The translations under genes were made by a program, and so were the position numbers. Below are positions 11,601-21,870 of a stretch of DNA of 64,000 nt, one piece after another; the stretch's first letter is position 1; every line of letters starts with the position of its first letter. The DNA is taken from contig NC_073311.1 of assembly GCF_027595985.1 (NCBI RefSeq), positions 50,634,463-50,698,462 on the forward strand. Direction: 5' to 3'. Source of the DNA: Sorex araneus (taxonomy: Eukaryota > Chordata > Mammalia > Eulipotyphla > Soricidae). A model generated the notes under the pieces. That model made no database searches. It was given only the letters and a program-made list of their open reading frames with translations, and was not told the origin of the DNA.

Positions 11601-14600
11601 GTGTTCTTCTCAGGCTGAAAGTCCCAGCAGCAAATAGTCCCTACAGCCCTCAAGATGCTCATGTTTTGTTGAGCATTTATGGACCTAGAGATTCCACATA
11701 ACAGGGCTTTGGCAGCTGGTTTGGCCCCACACACTGCCTCTGCTACCAATACATGTATTATTTATGTTAAGGACTCACACTGGACTGGAGTGATAGCACA
11801 GCGCGTAGGGCATTTATCTTGCATGCGGTTGACCCAGGTTCGATTCCTCCGTCTCTCGCGGAGAGCCTGGCAAGCTACCGAGAGTATCTCACTCACACGG
11901 CAGAGCCTGGTAAGCTACCCATGGCACATTCGATATGCCAAAAACAGTAACAACATATCTCACAATGAAGACGTTGCTGGTGCCCACTCGAGCAAATCGA
12001 TGAGCAATGAGATGACAGTGATACAGTGAAAGACTCATACTGAGACTTTTTCTTTAAGGAGGGCTAGAAAGGTCGTGCAGGGGTTAAGGCACTTGCCTTG
12101 TGTGCTGCCAATTCCAATTGGATTCCTGGTCCTACAGACAATCCCAATATGTCCATTACCAGCTCTCCCAGAAATGCACCCTGAGCACAGAGCCAGGAGT
12201 AAGTCCCGAGAACCACTGGATGGGACCCCAAAACAAAGTTAATATAAGGCAAAGGAAATTGAATTCAAGTTTAAAGTTGTCAAAATTCTAGGCAAGTCAT
12301 CACCAAGGCAAGACAATAGTGATCCAATTACAATTTAAATACAATGATTTCTTTTTGTTTTGACATGCTACAAAGATTTTATAATGGCATAAATCGTTAT
12401 CACTGTATCACCATATCACTGTCATCCCATTTTTCATTGATTTAGTAAAGTGGGAGCCAGTAACGTCTCCATTCGTCCTAGCCCTGAGATTTTAGCAGCC
12501 TCTCCTTACTCGTCTTTCCCAACGATTGGAGGCTCTTTCAGGGTCAGGGGAATAAGACCTGTTATTGCTACTGTATTTGGCATATTGAATACGCCATGGG
12601 GAGCTTGCCAGGCTCTTCCGTGCAGGCAGGATACTCTTGGTAGCTTGCTGAGCTCTCTGAAAGCATATATATATATATATATATTCCTTTATGTTCACTC
12701 ATGAGTGAGGCTCGGCCTGAGCATGTGAAAAGAAGCCTGGAGCGTGGCAGTGGTTTGGTAGTGGAGGTTGGCTGTCAGGGCTGGGTCCTTTGTGGGGGGA
12801 GGGCTCTCACCCACCCCCCTCTTGGGCATCCTTGGCACAGAGTCTGGACTCTTCATCCTAGTGGATAAGGTGAGGAGCAGGTCCTAGAATGGACCTCTCC
12901 TGAGAAGTTACCTTAGCGTCTGAGTAAGTTCTTTTTCTCATTCCCAGTTCAGGAGAGGATGGGGATGTCGCTCTGTCCTCGGTGCTGTTTCTGCTTGCTT
13001 GGGTGCAGAGACCTGGTTAGGAGACCTCCTTTAGTCCCCAAGCTCCTCCCCGAGGAAGCAACATAGGGACTGCCTGTCTGCCTTTTCCTTTCTTTTGCCT
13101 CATCACTTATGATTGAGAGTATGATGTGATTATTTGTGTGAAAAGGAAAAAACAGAAAGTATCCTTTAGTCTAGGACTGGAATAAAGTATTATAACACGA
13201 TAAAATGAAAATGTAGCTAAAAATAATAGACCATTGGTATTTTCGAATTTTTAGTAAACTTAAATTCTATCATATCTAAAATGGAATATTGTCATATGTG
13301 AGAGAACATATCTTATCTCTGTAATAAAATAGTAGAAAATGTTTTTATTGCATTAAAACTTTAGGTAATACAGCAACTATAATATTTAAGTTTATGGTAG
13401 TGATGTACAAACTCCTGCACCACCACAGTGCCCATGGTCCTCCGCCACTGTCCTATATCCGCTCTGTTTGTTTTCCAAGTGAATAATCTAAAATTCACAA
13501 ACAAAACTATCTCAACATTTAAGATTTGTCCTGGTGTCTGCGGTGTTACAGTCTTGTGCTCTTATGTGGATGTCTTGGGATCCTTTTCTTCATGGTGGCA
13601 GTCATTGGCCTACATTTTCGAAGTGAGTATAATTATATCTTTTTCCACTTTCAGATGTTAAACATTAAATTCTACTAGTAGTAAGGCCAGCTCCATAGAA
13701 CCGCTCCAGATTACCAAGTTCAGTTGACCAGCTACATAAACTTATAAAAGGATTATATTAAGTTATAGTAATTGGACCAGAGCAATAAAACAGTGGGGAG
13801 AGTGCTTGTTTTGCCTGTGGCCAACCTGAGTACCATCTCTGGCATCTCCTATACCATGTTAGAGTGAAGATCCAGGATAACCCCTGAGGAATGTTGGGTG
13901 TGGCCCAGAAGGGAAAAAAGAAAGCATAATATATTCTGAAATAGAATGTTAATACTTTTTCTGCGGGGTTTCTGATGTAAAACTTCCAGTTAAAGGTTAG
14001 CATTCTTTACTAAAATATAATACACTTTTATACAGAGAGTATGTGCTTACTGTTATTGCAGTGAGATATAATGATTTAATACAGGTGTGTGCTAGGTCTT
14101 TTTTAAGTACCTCTTTGAAAAAATACTAAAATGGACTTCTTCACACTTTCTGAATAGTATTTACTGTGTGCATTCTGTAGTCACTCTTTTTGAAACAAAT
14201 TAACCAATTCATGGTTTCTATCATTGTTTTGCATTGTAGCAATGCCTTAAAGTCATGCGTAAACTTGGCTCTAACTTGTTGAAAATGAAGGCAATCAAGC
14301 AATTTAATTTTCCCATGTAATTTTTTAAAACAGAAGAGGAAGATGATTTTACAGAGTGACCGGTAATGTGCACAGTTAGGCTGTCAAAAAGTTCTGACTG
14401 TGGCACTGTAATTGTGTATATTAACCACTCAGACCAATAGTATGCAACCACAAAGCAATTTTATTAGGGGGAAGACCACATTATGGCGGCATAGCATACA
14501 GTTCAGTTAGAGTTAAAGGGAGGGGACAGGGACACAAACCACGTAAGCCACAGGCATTAGCTAACAGAGCAGAAGTGATACTGGATATCACTTTGCACTG

Positions 14601-17442
14601 GACGTTCCACAGGCAAGAGGGCACACTGCTGAGCATGAGTCTTTTGGGCCTTAGGACTATGGGGACAGAATCTTCAAAGTGTCTCAATCAAGTCACTGAA
14701 ATTCCACTCCCAAATTTCAATCATATTTCAGTTGTATTTATAAGACTGCAAGTTAGTTTTAATTTAGAAGTAAATATACATAGTCATGCTGTTATATGTT
14801 CCTGTATTTTGCATATCAGTTTATACTGATATTCTGATAAGTAGATACTTATATATATATATATAGTACTTATCACTGTCTTTTGCCACAAACGGTGCTT
14901 AAGTATTTGTGTTTACCCATTTTATATTATAATATTCATGCAAATAGTATTTAATTGGCCACAGTCATTACAATATCAATACCTATATCTATCTCTATAT
15001 ATATTTGTGTGTTCCTGGAAAGTAATTATTCAGTTGATATGTAAATAGACTATAAGCAATCTAATTTAGCAGTGGAAGGAACTACATAGAATAAAAAGAA
15101 GATTTGATGTGTCTGTGTGTGTCTGTGTGTTTGGGGTGCAACAAGAGTCTCAATTTTACAAATTGAAATTTAATAATGCAAGAATTTAGAATTGTTTTTA
15201 ATACTTATAGGAATAAAAGTAGGTGTGATGAAAGTGACTAATTCTGGAGGATGGAGTCATAACCTAGATATGACTAGGAGTCATATGATATGGTATGGTC
15301 ATATCCTAGATATGATTTTAGGAGTCATATCTAAAATCAAATAGTAGAGAAAAGAGATTTAGAAATTTTATGATATTTTTGTGCTAGAATTTTATTCTAA
15401 TAAACTAATATTTTTATTCATTTTTAAAGGTTTATCAAATTTTTCCTTTGCACTCACTAAGGATAAAAATATGGATTTACACAAGACTGTGAATATCAGT
15501 AGTCTAGGAGGTAATGTATTTTATTATCTTTTATGTGTTGATCTGATTTGAATCAAGAGATTTAAACTTGCTGGTCATATTAAGTACTGCAAATAAAACA
15601 GTCATCTAGTTGACTTCCAACAGTTGTATGATAATTGACCCAGAAAATTTAACACAGATTGAACCAATTGTGATGGTCAATGTTCTGTGTTAGATTGACT
15701 AGGCTACATGTAATTTTCCAGATACTTAGTTAAAACACCTAGCCTTGTACAAGTACTACTTTTTAATTGAGATCTGCTGGTATTTTAAGTAAGTAGGTTT
15801 TGAGTTAAGTGGATTTCTTCTTATGATGAAGGTGGACCTTATTCAATTTAATTTCTTACAAAAATTTTCAAAAAATTCTGAAATTAGCACAATTAGCACA
15901 ATTAGAGGGAATTAAGCTTCTAATCCTGAAGTATAATTCACCTGGGTCTCCAGCATGAAAGCTTCCTCTTTACCTATCTGTTAAGCTTGGACATGTTAAA
16001 TATAATCCTTTGATTCTGGAAAAACCTGACCAACATATCAATTAATCACTGTCATCCCGTTTCTCATCGATTTGTTCGAGCGGGCACCAGTACCGTCTCT
16101 CATTGTGAGACTTACTGTTACTTTTTTTTGCATATCCAATACTTCACGGGTAGCTTGCCAGGCTCAGCCATGCGGGCACAATACTCTCGGTAGTTTGCCG
16201 GGTTCTCCGAGAGGGGTGGAGAAATCAAACATGGATTGGCTGTGTGAAAGGCAAAAGCCCAACCGCTGTGCTATCACTCCAGCCATTTAATCCTTTGATT
16301 CTGGAAAAACCTGACCAACATTTCAATTAATATGTTGATTGCCTCGTATAGGAGGCAATACTTTGATTGTAATCTGTTATGTGACTTTGAGGAAGTTATT
16401 TAAAGTCAGTGTGAATCATCTTCCATGCATAAATTAGGGGTGATAAGAATACCTACTTCCACAAGATTTTCTCATATTCTTAGACTTTTATATAGAAAAA
16501 ATAACGATACAAATATATATTATTATTATTTTGTTTGGGTATTTTTTACATTCGTTGGCGGGAGGTGAGGGGGATAATACCTGGCAATGCTCAGGGGTTA
16601 CTGCTAGCTCTGCACTAAGGAATTATTCCTGGTGGTGCTTGGGGGATCACAACGGATGCCAGGGACCAAACCCAGGTTAGCAAGATGCAAGGCAAATGCC
16701 TTAACCACTATGCTATCACTCCACCCCCCTATTTTTTTTGGAAGCCATACTTAGAAGTTTTTAGGGGTTACTTCTGGTGTGGTGCTTGAGGGTTTATTCC
16801 CACTGATGCTTGAACAATGTGCTGCTGAGAATTGAACCCAGAGTTCCTCCATACAAAACATGTGCTCCAGCTTATCTTTTGGCCTTCCATATTCCTTTAG
16901 ACAGTACCAACAGTTATCAGTACACACCAATACCATCACTTACCATTTATTTTTAAATTGCTATTTATTTTTTAATTTACCATTTTTTTAAATTTACGCT
17001 AGCACGTTGTTCAATTGATATGTTGGAAATAAAAATGAGTCATGATTGTGCAGAATTTATCATATTCAGGATTTTTTCTGTCTAGAAATTTTCATACATA
17101 GAATTTTTCTCCATGGTGCCACTTACCATGCTTCTGATTTTTAATTTTATCTTCACTGTATCACTGTATCACTGTCATCCCATTGTTCATCGACTTACTC
17201 TAGCAGGTGCCAGTAACGTCTCCATTCATCCTAGCCTTGAGATTTTAACAGCCTCTCCTTGCTTGTTTTTCCCAACAATTGGAGGCTCTTTTCAGAGTCA
17301 GGGGAATAGAACCTGTTACTGTACTTGGCATATCGAATTTAGCAATATCGAATATTGAATATGCCATGGGGGCTTGCCAGGCTCTTCTGTGTGGGCAGGA
17401 TAGTCTCAGTAGCTTGCCAGGCTCTCTGAGTATATATACATA

Positions 17443-17475
<33 letters not shown>

Positions 17476-20400
17476 GTTTCCTTTTATGATGATGTGTCGT
17501 GTGGCCGCTTTGTTTCTGCACAGTCCAGGAATATGTGTGCTCCTGTTTTAACATGCTGCACTGATCATCTGGAATACTTTTAGTATGTTTTTCAGTTATA
17601 CTTTGTTGATTAGTACTTCAGTACTATAGTATCAATATCCATAATCTCACCAGTAGCTGTGGATAGTCCATCCAAAGGTAGGTAATTTTAGATGTTTTAA
17701 TACAACTATATTCTGCAACAGGGAAGAGAATCTAGCTCTCCCAAATCTCTAAATAATTTGCAAATGTGAAATGTTAGAATATTCATGATTGGCATGTATT
17801 TTTTATATGGTCCTGGGGCCATGCCAAACAGTGATCAAGGCTCGCTCCTACCTTGGCACACAGGGTTCACTCCTAGTGCACCCTAAGAACAATATGGGGT
17901 GGAGGGAATTAAATCCAGGTAGCCATGTATAAGCAAGCACCCTACCACCGTACTGTCTCTCAGACTGGGATTGGCAGCTCCTCTTGCCCTGGAAAAGTGT
18001 GAGTTTCATTTTATTTGAAAGTTTATTTTAACTTTACTTTCATTTTATTTTTAACTTTTATTTTACTTTTATTATTAAGTTTATTTCTACTTTTATTCAG
18101 AAAGTTTCATTTCTGATATGGCAATATGATTGGGCATTAAGTCAATACAACTTAGGAATGAAAAGGGGAGAGGCAGGAGGGACACAGGGGCCATTGGTGG
18201 TGGGAAATGTACACTGGTGAAGGGACAGGTATTGGAACACTAAATGACTGAAACCCGATAATAAACAACTTTGTAACTGGAAAAAAAAAAAGGTATTGGG
18301 TCAAAAATAAATAAATAAAATAAAAATACAAAAGAGAAAAAAGAATGAAAAGAAAGAGGGATTTTATATATTAAAAATTAGTCCTATTTTAATATTCTTT
18401 TTTCTGGTAACATCTACTTTACTCTTTTACTTGTCTTAGCTAAAATTACTACTGTGATCTCCAAGGCTGAACGTTTAGAAATGTCTTGTGGGGAACTCAT
18501 AAGCAATGCTCAGGATGCCCAGAGAGTCCAGCTAACTGGGTAGTTGGCTCAATACAAGGGCCTGGAGATAATTTGTTGTTCAGTCTCAGAAGTGTCTAGA
18601 ATACCCAGGGCTACACTGGACATTCTAGAGGTCTCGAGGGCTATTCCCAGAGATAACCCCAGGAATACTGGGATCAAAATTATACTAGGATCAAAATCAG
18701 ACTGCGTCAGGCATCTGTACTATCTCCCATTCCTTCTCAAAGGTTTAGACTCATATATAGCAAAATAAAGTATCAGTCTACCAATGAAAAAATATGACAT
18801 GCTCTTAATATCAGGATATTCAATACATATATACACTCAACTCTCAGCAATTAGTCTATGGTCACAGAGCTACACAGTCACTGTCACTGTCATCCCGTTG
18901 CTCATCGATTTGTTCGAGCAGGCACCAGTAACGTCTCTCATGGAGAAACTTATTGTTACTGTTTTTAGCATATCCAATACTCACGGGTAGCTTGCCAGGC
19001 TCTGCTGCGAAGGCTCGATACTCTCGGTAGCTTGCCGGGCCCTCCGAGAGGGGCGGAGGAATCGAACACTGGTCGGCCGTGTGAAAGGCAAAAGCTGAAC
19101 CACTATGCTATCGCTCCAGTCAACAGAAATATTATAGGCATGTAGAGACATAGAGATAGAGCGTCAGCTCGGCATGGACAATGGGTCCTTTATGACCCAG
19201 GGACACCTAGTCTCAGTTGGCAGACATGGCTTGGGTGAAAGTCTCATTCCTATGTGGGAAGATCATTGGGCATTACGTCAATACAACTTAAAGAATGAAA
19301 AAGGAAATGAAACTTTCCTTCATAACTAAGGAAACTGGTAATAAAAAGCAAATGAAGGTGAAAGTAGGGCCAGTCGCGCAATGGAAAAGAAGGTGAAAGT
19401 ATCCAACACAATGAGATAAGTTATAGTATAGAAAGTCATGTCACAGAAGTGATATGTAGAAATCACTCTCAAGAAATGTAGAGCCAGATAATGAATGAAC
19501 AAAAACAACAAACTTTCATTTTTTCAGTCAGAAATTGGAATAAAAATTATTTTATGTTTATTTCCGATACTTATAAAGGCCAGAATTCAAAAACTTTGTT
19601 CTTCCCTCTGTTTTTTTCCACAAGCCTTGCTCTTAGTCCAGGAAATATACAAATTAATCAAGGTATCTTAGTTCTCTTCTGCTAGTAGAGATAATTTTAA
19701 ATGACAAAAAAAATAGCTGGCAAAAATTTATTTTTCAGTTCATCACATTTGTTATCATTTATACTTTCTCGTTGATGACAGATAATTAATACTGTTTCTA
19801 CATTTCATTTAGAAAAAGAGTCAACATGCCCAAATGAGTGGTTATTGAGCCAAGGTAAATGTTACAGGTTTTCAACTTCTCCGAAAACCTGGAACAAGAG
19901 TCAACACGATTGTTTAAATCTACAATCACATTTGCTGGTGATTCAAACTCCAAAGGAGCTGGTAAGGAAGGGTCTAAGTGACCCAGGAAGAATTGCTCTG
20001 TGCAGGGATGTGTGGGGTGAGGGAGGGGTGTGTGTGAGTGTGCGTGCGTGCGTGTGTGTGTGTGTGTGTGTGTGTGAGCGCACGCGTGTGTTCATGTATT
20101 GTGGTGGGAGCAGAAGTGAGAAAGAAGTTGTTTTAGAAAATGTATTAGTCATAATATAATTACTGTTCATGAAAATAATATTTTGAAAGAAATTAATTTT
20201 GCTATTTAATTTATGTCTGGCATAATTACTTATAAAATGCATTGCATATTTTTTAAAGGGCTGGAGCGATAGCACTGCAGGTAGGGTGTCTGCCTTGCAT
20301 GCATCTAACCCGGTTCAATTCCTCCGCCCCTCTCGGAGAGGCTGGCAATCTACCGAGAGTATCTCCCCTGCACGGCAGAGCCTGGCAAGCTACCGTGGCA

Positions 20401-21107
20401 TATTTGATATGCCAAGAAAACAGTAACAACAAGTCTTACAATGGAGACGTTACTGGTGCCCGCTCGAGCAAATCAATGAGCAAGGGGATGACAGTGACAG
20501 TGATGTAAATAAGCAAACACACTGTCTCCTCCATAGGAATTTGTACAGAAGAATTTGAAACCTGGACATCCTGGTTGGATCGGACTACATGTTAGTGAGG
20601 TCCAAGGAAACCAATGGATGTGGATAGATGAGCAACCTTTTGTGGAACAAAATAGGTGAGTAGTTTTTGAGGAGGTGGGATGATGGGAAGTATGTTTTTG
20701 TTGTAGAAATATATTTTTAATTCAAGAATAAGATTTCTTGCCTTTCAGTCTCTTTTCTTTTTTCTTTATTTTTTCTCTTTTTTAAAGTTTCTCATTTTTT
20801 ATTTTCCTCTCTTTCTCTTAAAATCTTCACTAGCACAGAGAAATGGGGATAGAAAATCTTCATCATCGCACCCACTTATTTCCAGTTTGCACTCTTTGTA
20901 GAAGAATTTCCTATGTAAGTTTGGCTGTTGGAAGCTTTAAGATATTCGGTCATTAATTAAAAATCAATGTGCTTATGTCTATCTTTCAGCTTTGCAATAG
21001 TTGGACCAAGGGAAAACATGAACTGTGCTGTCATAACAGGAAGCAGTATATATTCTGAAGACTGTAACTCCAACTTTTTTGGCATTTGCCAGAGAAAAGC
21101 CATTTAA
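8607..21107 (+). CDS. KLRF2: KLRF2 (NKp65), killer cell lectin-like receptor F2
   Basis: Type II membrane receptor of NK-lineage cells. In humans it binds CLEC2A on keratinocytes and signals through an N-terminal hemITAM. Coding exons: 8607-8676, 13524-13622, 15430-15510, 19813-19961, 20537-20655, 20990-21107. They total 636 nt (211 residues plus stop), close to the human length of about 207. All introns have GT/AG ends and the phases agree (1,1,1,0,2). The cytoplasmic tail starts MENEDGYMTL, the family hemITAM. Residues 31-55 form one hydrophobic segment. The stalk has sequons near N60 and N78. The lectin-like domain (about residues 89-207) has six cysteines (CPNEW, GKCYRF, HDC, NCAV, EDC, GICQ) and the GWIGL and WMWID motifs. 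The C-terminus ends QRKAI, shorter than in human. CLEC2A lies tail to tail. Identity rests on remembered similarity to human KLRF2 plus gene order; no search was run. Confidence 0.95.
8731..8943 (+). mobile_element. Old SINE with an internal 37-bp tandem duplication
   Basis: CAACCCGTTTTGATCCCTGG is repeated at 8783 and 8820. Lies 55 bp after KLRF2 exon 1. Confidence 0.75.
9672..9836 (-). mobile_element. Short shrew SINE
   Basis: Target duplication AAGCACCTTCATTTTTT on both sides (from 9654 and 9837). Confidence 0.92.
9887..10060 (+). mobile_element. Short shrew SINE
   Basis: Full-length head and body, mildly diverged. Adjacent to two other SINEs. Confidence 0.9.
10081..10250 (+). mobile_element. 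Short shrew SINE, diverged
   Basis: GGTGATAGTACAGTGGGTAG head and AACACTGCCAGTGTGACCCC end. Confidence 0.8.
10285..10690 (+). mobile_element. L1 3' UTR fragment
   Basis: Contains TGATCTCACTTATCTGTGAT and later GACACTGGTGGTGGAACATT, then CTGAAACAAAACTATGAATA, the common shrew L1 3' end. Lies in KLRF2 intron 1. Confidence 0.7.
11579..11602. repeat. TG repeat
   Basis: About 12 units in KLRF2 intron 1. Confidence 0.9.
11781..12028 (+). mobile_element. Long shrew SINE with RTE tail
   Basis: tRNA head, a CTACCGAGAG..CTACCC middle, then GTTGCTGGTGCCCACTCGAG..GATGACAGTGATACAGTG. Flanked by similar AAGGACTCACAC and AAAGACTCATAC. Confidence 0.9.
12060..12245 (+). mobile_element. Old SINE
   Basis: GTGCAGGGGTTAAGGCACTT head and AGCACAGAGCCAGGAGTAAG body. 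Confidence 0.7.
12400..12660 (-). mobile_element. Long SINE, spacer form
   Basis: Has the extra block (GAGATTTTAGCAGCCTCTCC..GGAGGCTCTTTCAGGGTCAG) between the middle and the RTE tail. Ends in a TA repeat. Confidence 0.85.
12700..12870 (-). repeat. GC-rich composite repeat, body fragment
   Basis: TGGTAGTGGAGGTTGGCTGT and GGGCTGGGTCCTTTGTGGGG match, in reverse, the 30640-30780 block and 46080-46160. Confidence 0.55.
13524..13622 (+). CDS. KLRF2: KLRF2 coding exon 2 (transmembrane)
   Basis: A 99-bp, phase 1 to phase 1 exon with acceptor ..TTTAAG and donor GTGAGT. It completes an Asp codon and continues LSWCLRCYSLVLLCGCLG, then a hydrophobic run to GLHF. This is the single membrane span. The reading frame is not the longest open one here, but it is the only one that joins exons 1 and 3. 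Confidence 0.9.
13770..13920 (+). mobile_element. Degraded SINE
   Basis: GGACCAGAGCAATAAAACAG head and AATGTTGGGTGTGGCCCAG end. Confidence 0.6.
14235..14690 (-). mobile_element. Possible solo LTR
   Basis: On the minus strand an AATAAAATTGCTTTGTGG block near 14455-14470 follows a GC-richer upstream part, the layout of an LTR U3-R junction. Ends not resolved. Lies in KLRF2 intron 2. Confidence 0.3.
15430..15510 (+). CDS. KLRF2: KLRF2 coding exon 3 (stalk)
   Basis: An 81-bp, phase 1 to phase 1 exon with acceptor TTTTTAAAG and donor GTAATG. It encodes the extracellular stalk with two N-glycosylation sequons (NFS and NIS). The segment MDLHKTVNISSL resembles the human stalk. Confidence 0.9.
16047..16287 (-). 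mobile_element. Long SINE flanked by a 44-bp direct repeat
   Basis: Full tRNA-to-tail SINE. The flanking sequence from TAATCCTTTGATTCTGG to CAATTAAT is repeated at 16003-16046 and 16288-16331 with one mismatch. Confidence 0.9.
16550..16727 (-). mobile_element. Short SINE, diverged
   Basis: ATACCTGGCAATGCTCAGGG and ATGCTATCACTCCACCCC. Confidence 0.75.
16735..16888 (-). mobile_element. Degraded SINE
   Basis: TTAGGGGTTACTTCTGGTGT and GAATTGAACCCAGAGTTCC. Confidence 0.5.
17158..17430 (-). mobile_element. Long SINE, spacer form
   Basis: Spacer block GATTTTAACAGCCTCTCCTT. Ends in an expanded TA/CATA repeat (17432-17474). Confidence 0.85.
17808..17965 (-). mobile_element. Degraded SINE
   Basis: AATTAAATCCAGGTAGCCAT and CACCGTACTGTCTCTCAG. 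Confidence 0.55.
18150..18290 (+). mobile_element. L1 3' end with A tail
   Basis: TACACTGGTGAAGGGACAGG and ACTGAAACCCGATAATAAAC followed by an A run. 5' truncated, in KLRF2 intron 3. Confidence 0.75.
18480..18745 (-). mobile_element. Very degraded SINE-like sequence
   Basis: Only short blocks match (AAGCAATGCTCAGGATGCCC). Low certainty. Confidence 0.3.
18877..19121 (-). mobile_element. Long SINE
   Basis: TCATCCCGTTGCTCATCGAT tail through AGCTTGCCGGGCCCTCCGAG to a TATCGCTCCAGT head. Confidence 0.9.
19813..19961 (+). CDS. KLRF2: KLRF2 coding exon 4 (lectin-like domain, part 1)
   Basis: A 149-bp exon with acceptor CATTTCATTTAG and donor GTAAGG. It encodes TCPNEWLLSQGKCYRF and then W-N-K-S..HDC..SHLLVIQTPKEL, the first third of the lectin-like fold with its first three cysteines. 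A long TG repeat begins about 70 bp after the donor. Confidence 0.95.
20034..20078. repeat. TG/CG-rich dinucleotide repeat
   Basis: Lies about 70 bp after the KLRF2 exon 4 donor. Confidence 0.9.
20258..20505 (+). mobile_element. Long SINE in KLRF2 intron 4
   Basis: Complete copy ending GGGATGACAGTGACAGTGAT, 30 bp before the exon 5 acceptor region. Confidence 0.9.
20537..20655 (+). CDS. KLRF2: KLRF2 coding exon 5 (lectin-like domain, part 2)
   Basis: A 119-bp exon, entered in phase 0 and left in phase 2. The acceptor is CTCCATAG and the donor GTGAGT. It encodes EFVQKNLKPGHPGWIGLHV and WMWIDEQPF, the central WIGL and W-W-D framework of NK-type lectin domains. A long-form SINE sits just upstream in the intron (20258-20505). 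Confidence 0.95.
20990..21107 (+). CDS. KLRF2: KLRF2 coding exon 6 (lectin-like domain, part 3, and stop)
   Basis: A 118-bp coding part with acceptor TATCTTTCAG. It encodes VGPRENMNCAVITGSSIYSE, then DCNSNFFGICQ and the last three domain cysteines, ending QRKAI-stop. The human C-terminal extension after QRDAI is absent. The TAA is at 21105-21107. Confidence 0.95.
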
Positions 21108-21195
21108 ACAACAAAAACAAATGTATCCATTTAAAGTATGAATGTCAACAGTTCTTATCTTTCTGTAGAATATAAATTTATTCCTTTTTACTACA

Positions 21196-21229
21196 AATAA
21201 ATATGCGCACAGAAATACTTCAAAATAAA
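21196..21229 (+). promoter_or_regulatory. KLRF2: KLRF2 candidate polyadenylation signals
   Basis: Two AATAAA hexamers at 21196-21201 and 21224-21229 lie 90-120 bp after the stop codon. A minus-strand SINE starts near 21296, so the 3' untranslated region is probably short. Confidence 0.6.
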
Positions 21230-21295
21230 AAAACACACTTTTAAATAAGAAAACATAGTTTTTTATGCTTCCAATGTCTAAAAAAATAATTAAAC

Positions 21296-21570
21296 TTCAC
21301 TGTATCACTGTATCACTGTTATCCCGTTGTTCATCGATTTACTCGAGTGGGCGCCAGTAACATCTCTATTCATCCCACCCCTGAGATTTTAGCAGCCTCT
21401 CCTTACTCATTTTTCCCAATGATTGGAGGCTCTTTTCAGGGTCAGGGGAATGAGACCTGTTATTGTTACTGTATTTGTCATATTGAATATGCCATGGGTA
21501 TAGCTTGCTGAGCTTGCCAGGCTCCGCCCATGTGGGCGGGATACTCTTGGTAGCTTGCCAGGCGCTGCCA
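21296..21570 (-). mobile_element. Long SINE, spacer form
   Basis: Spacer block present. 5' end runs into an AAT/GAT repeat (21571-21627). Confidence 0.85.
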
Positions 21571-21627
21571 ATAATAATAATGATAATAATGACGATGATG
21601 ATGATGATGATGATGATGCCAATAATG
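21571..21627. repeat. AAT/GAT trinucleotide repeat
   Basis: AATAATAATGATAATAATGA passing into GATGATGATG, after a SINE. Confidence 0.9.
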
Positions 21628-21709
21628 ATGATGAATCGTTTCACTTTTAATCATGGGTACTCAGGACACAAATCTCTTACAAATTCTCCATGGCTTCTCC
21701 AGAAAATAG

Positions 21710-21712
<3 letters not shown>

Positions 21713-21752
<40 letters not shown>
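21713..21752. repeat. TG repeat
   Basis: About 20 units between KLRF2 and CLEC2A 3' ends. Confidence 0.95.
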
Positions 21753-21753
<1 letters not shown>

Positions 21754-21756
<3 letters not shown>

Positions 21757-21870
21757 GGTCACACCCAGCGATGCACAGGGGTTACTCCTGGCTCATGCAC
21801 TCAGGAATTACTCCTGGCGGTGCTCGAGGGACCCTATGGGATGTTGGGGATTGAACCCAGGTTGCCCGAA
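21754..21870 (-). mobile_element. Short SINE, partial, next to a TG repeat
   Basis: GGGTCACACCCAGCGATGCA. The A-rich tail is replaced by a TG repeat (21713-21752). Head missing. Confidence 0.85.
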
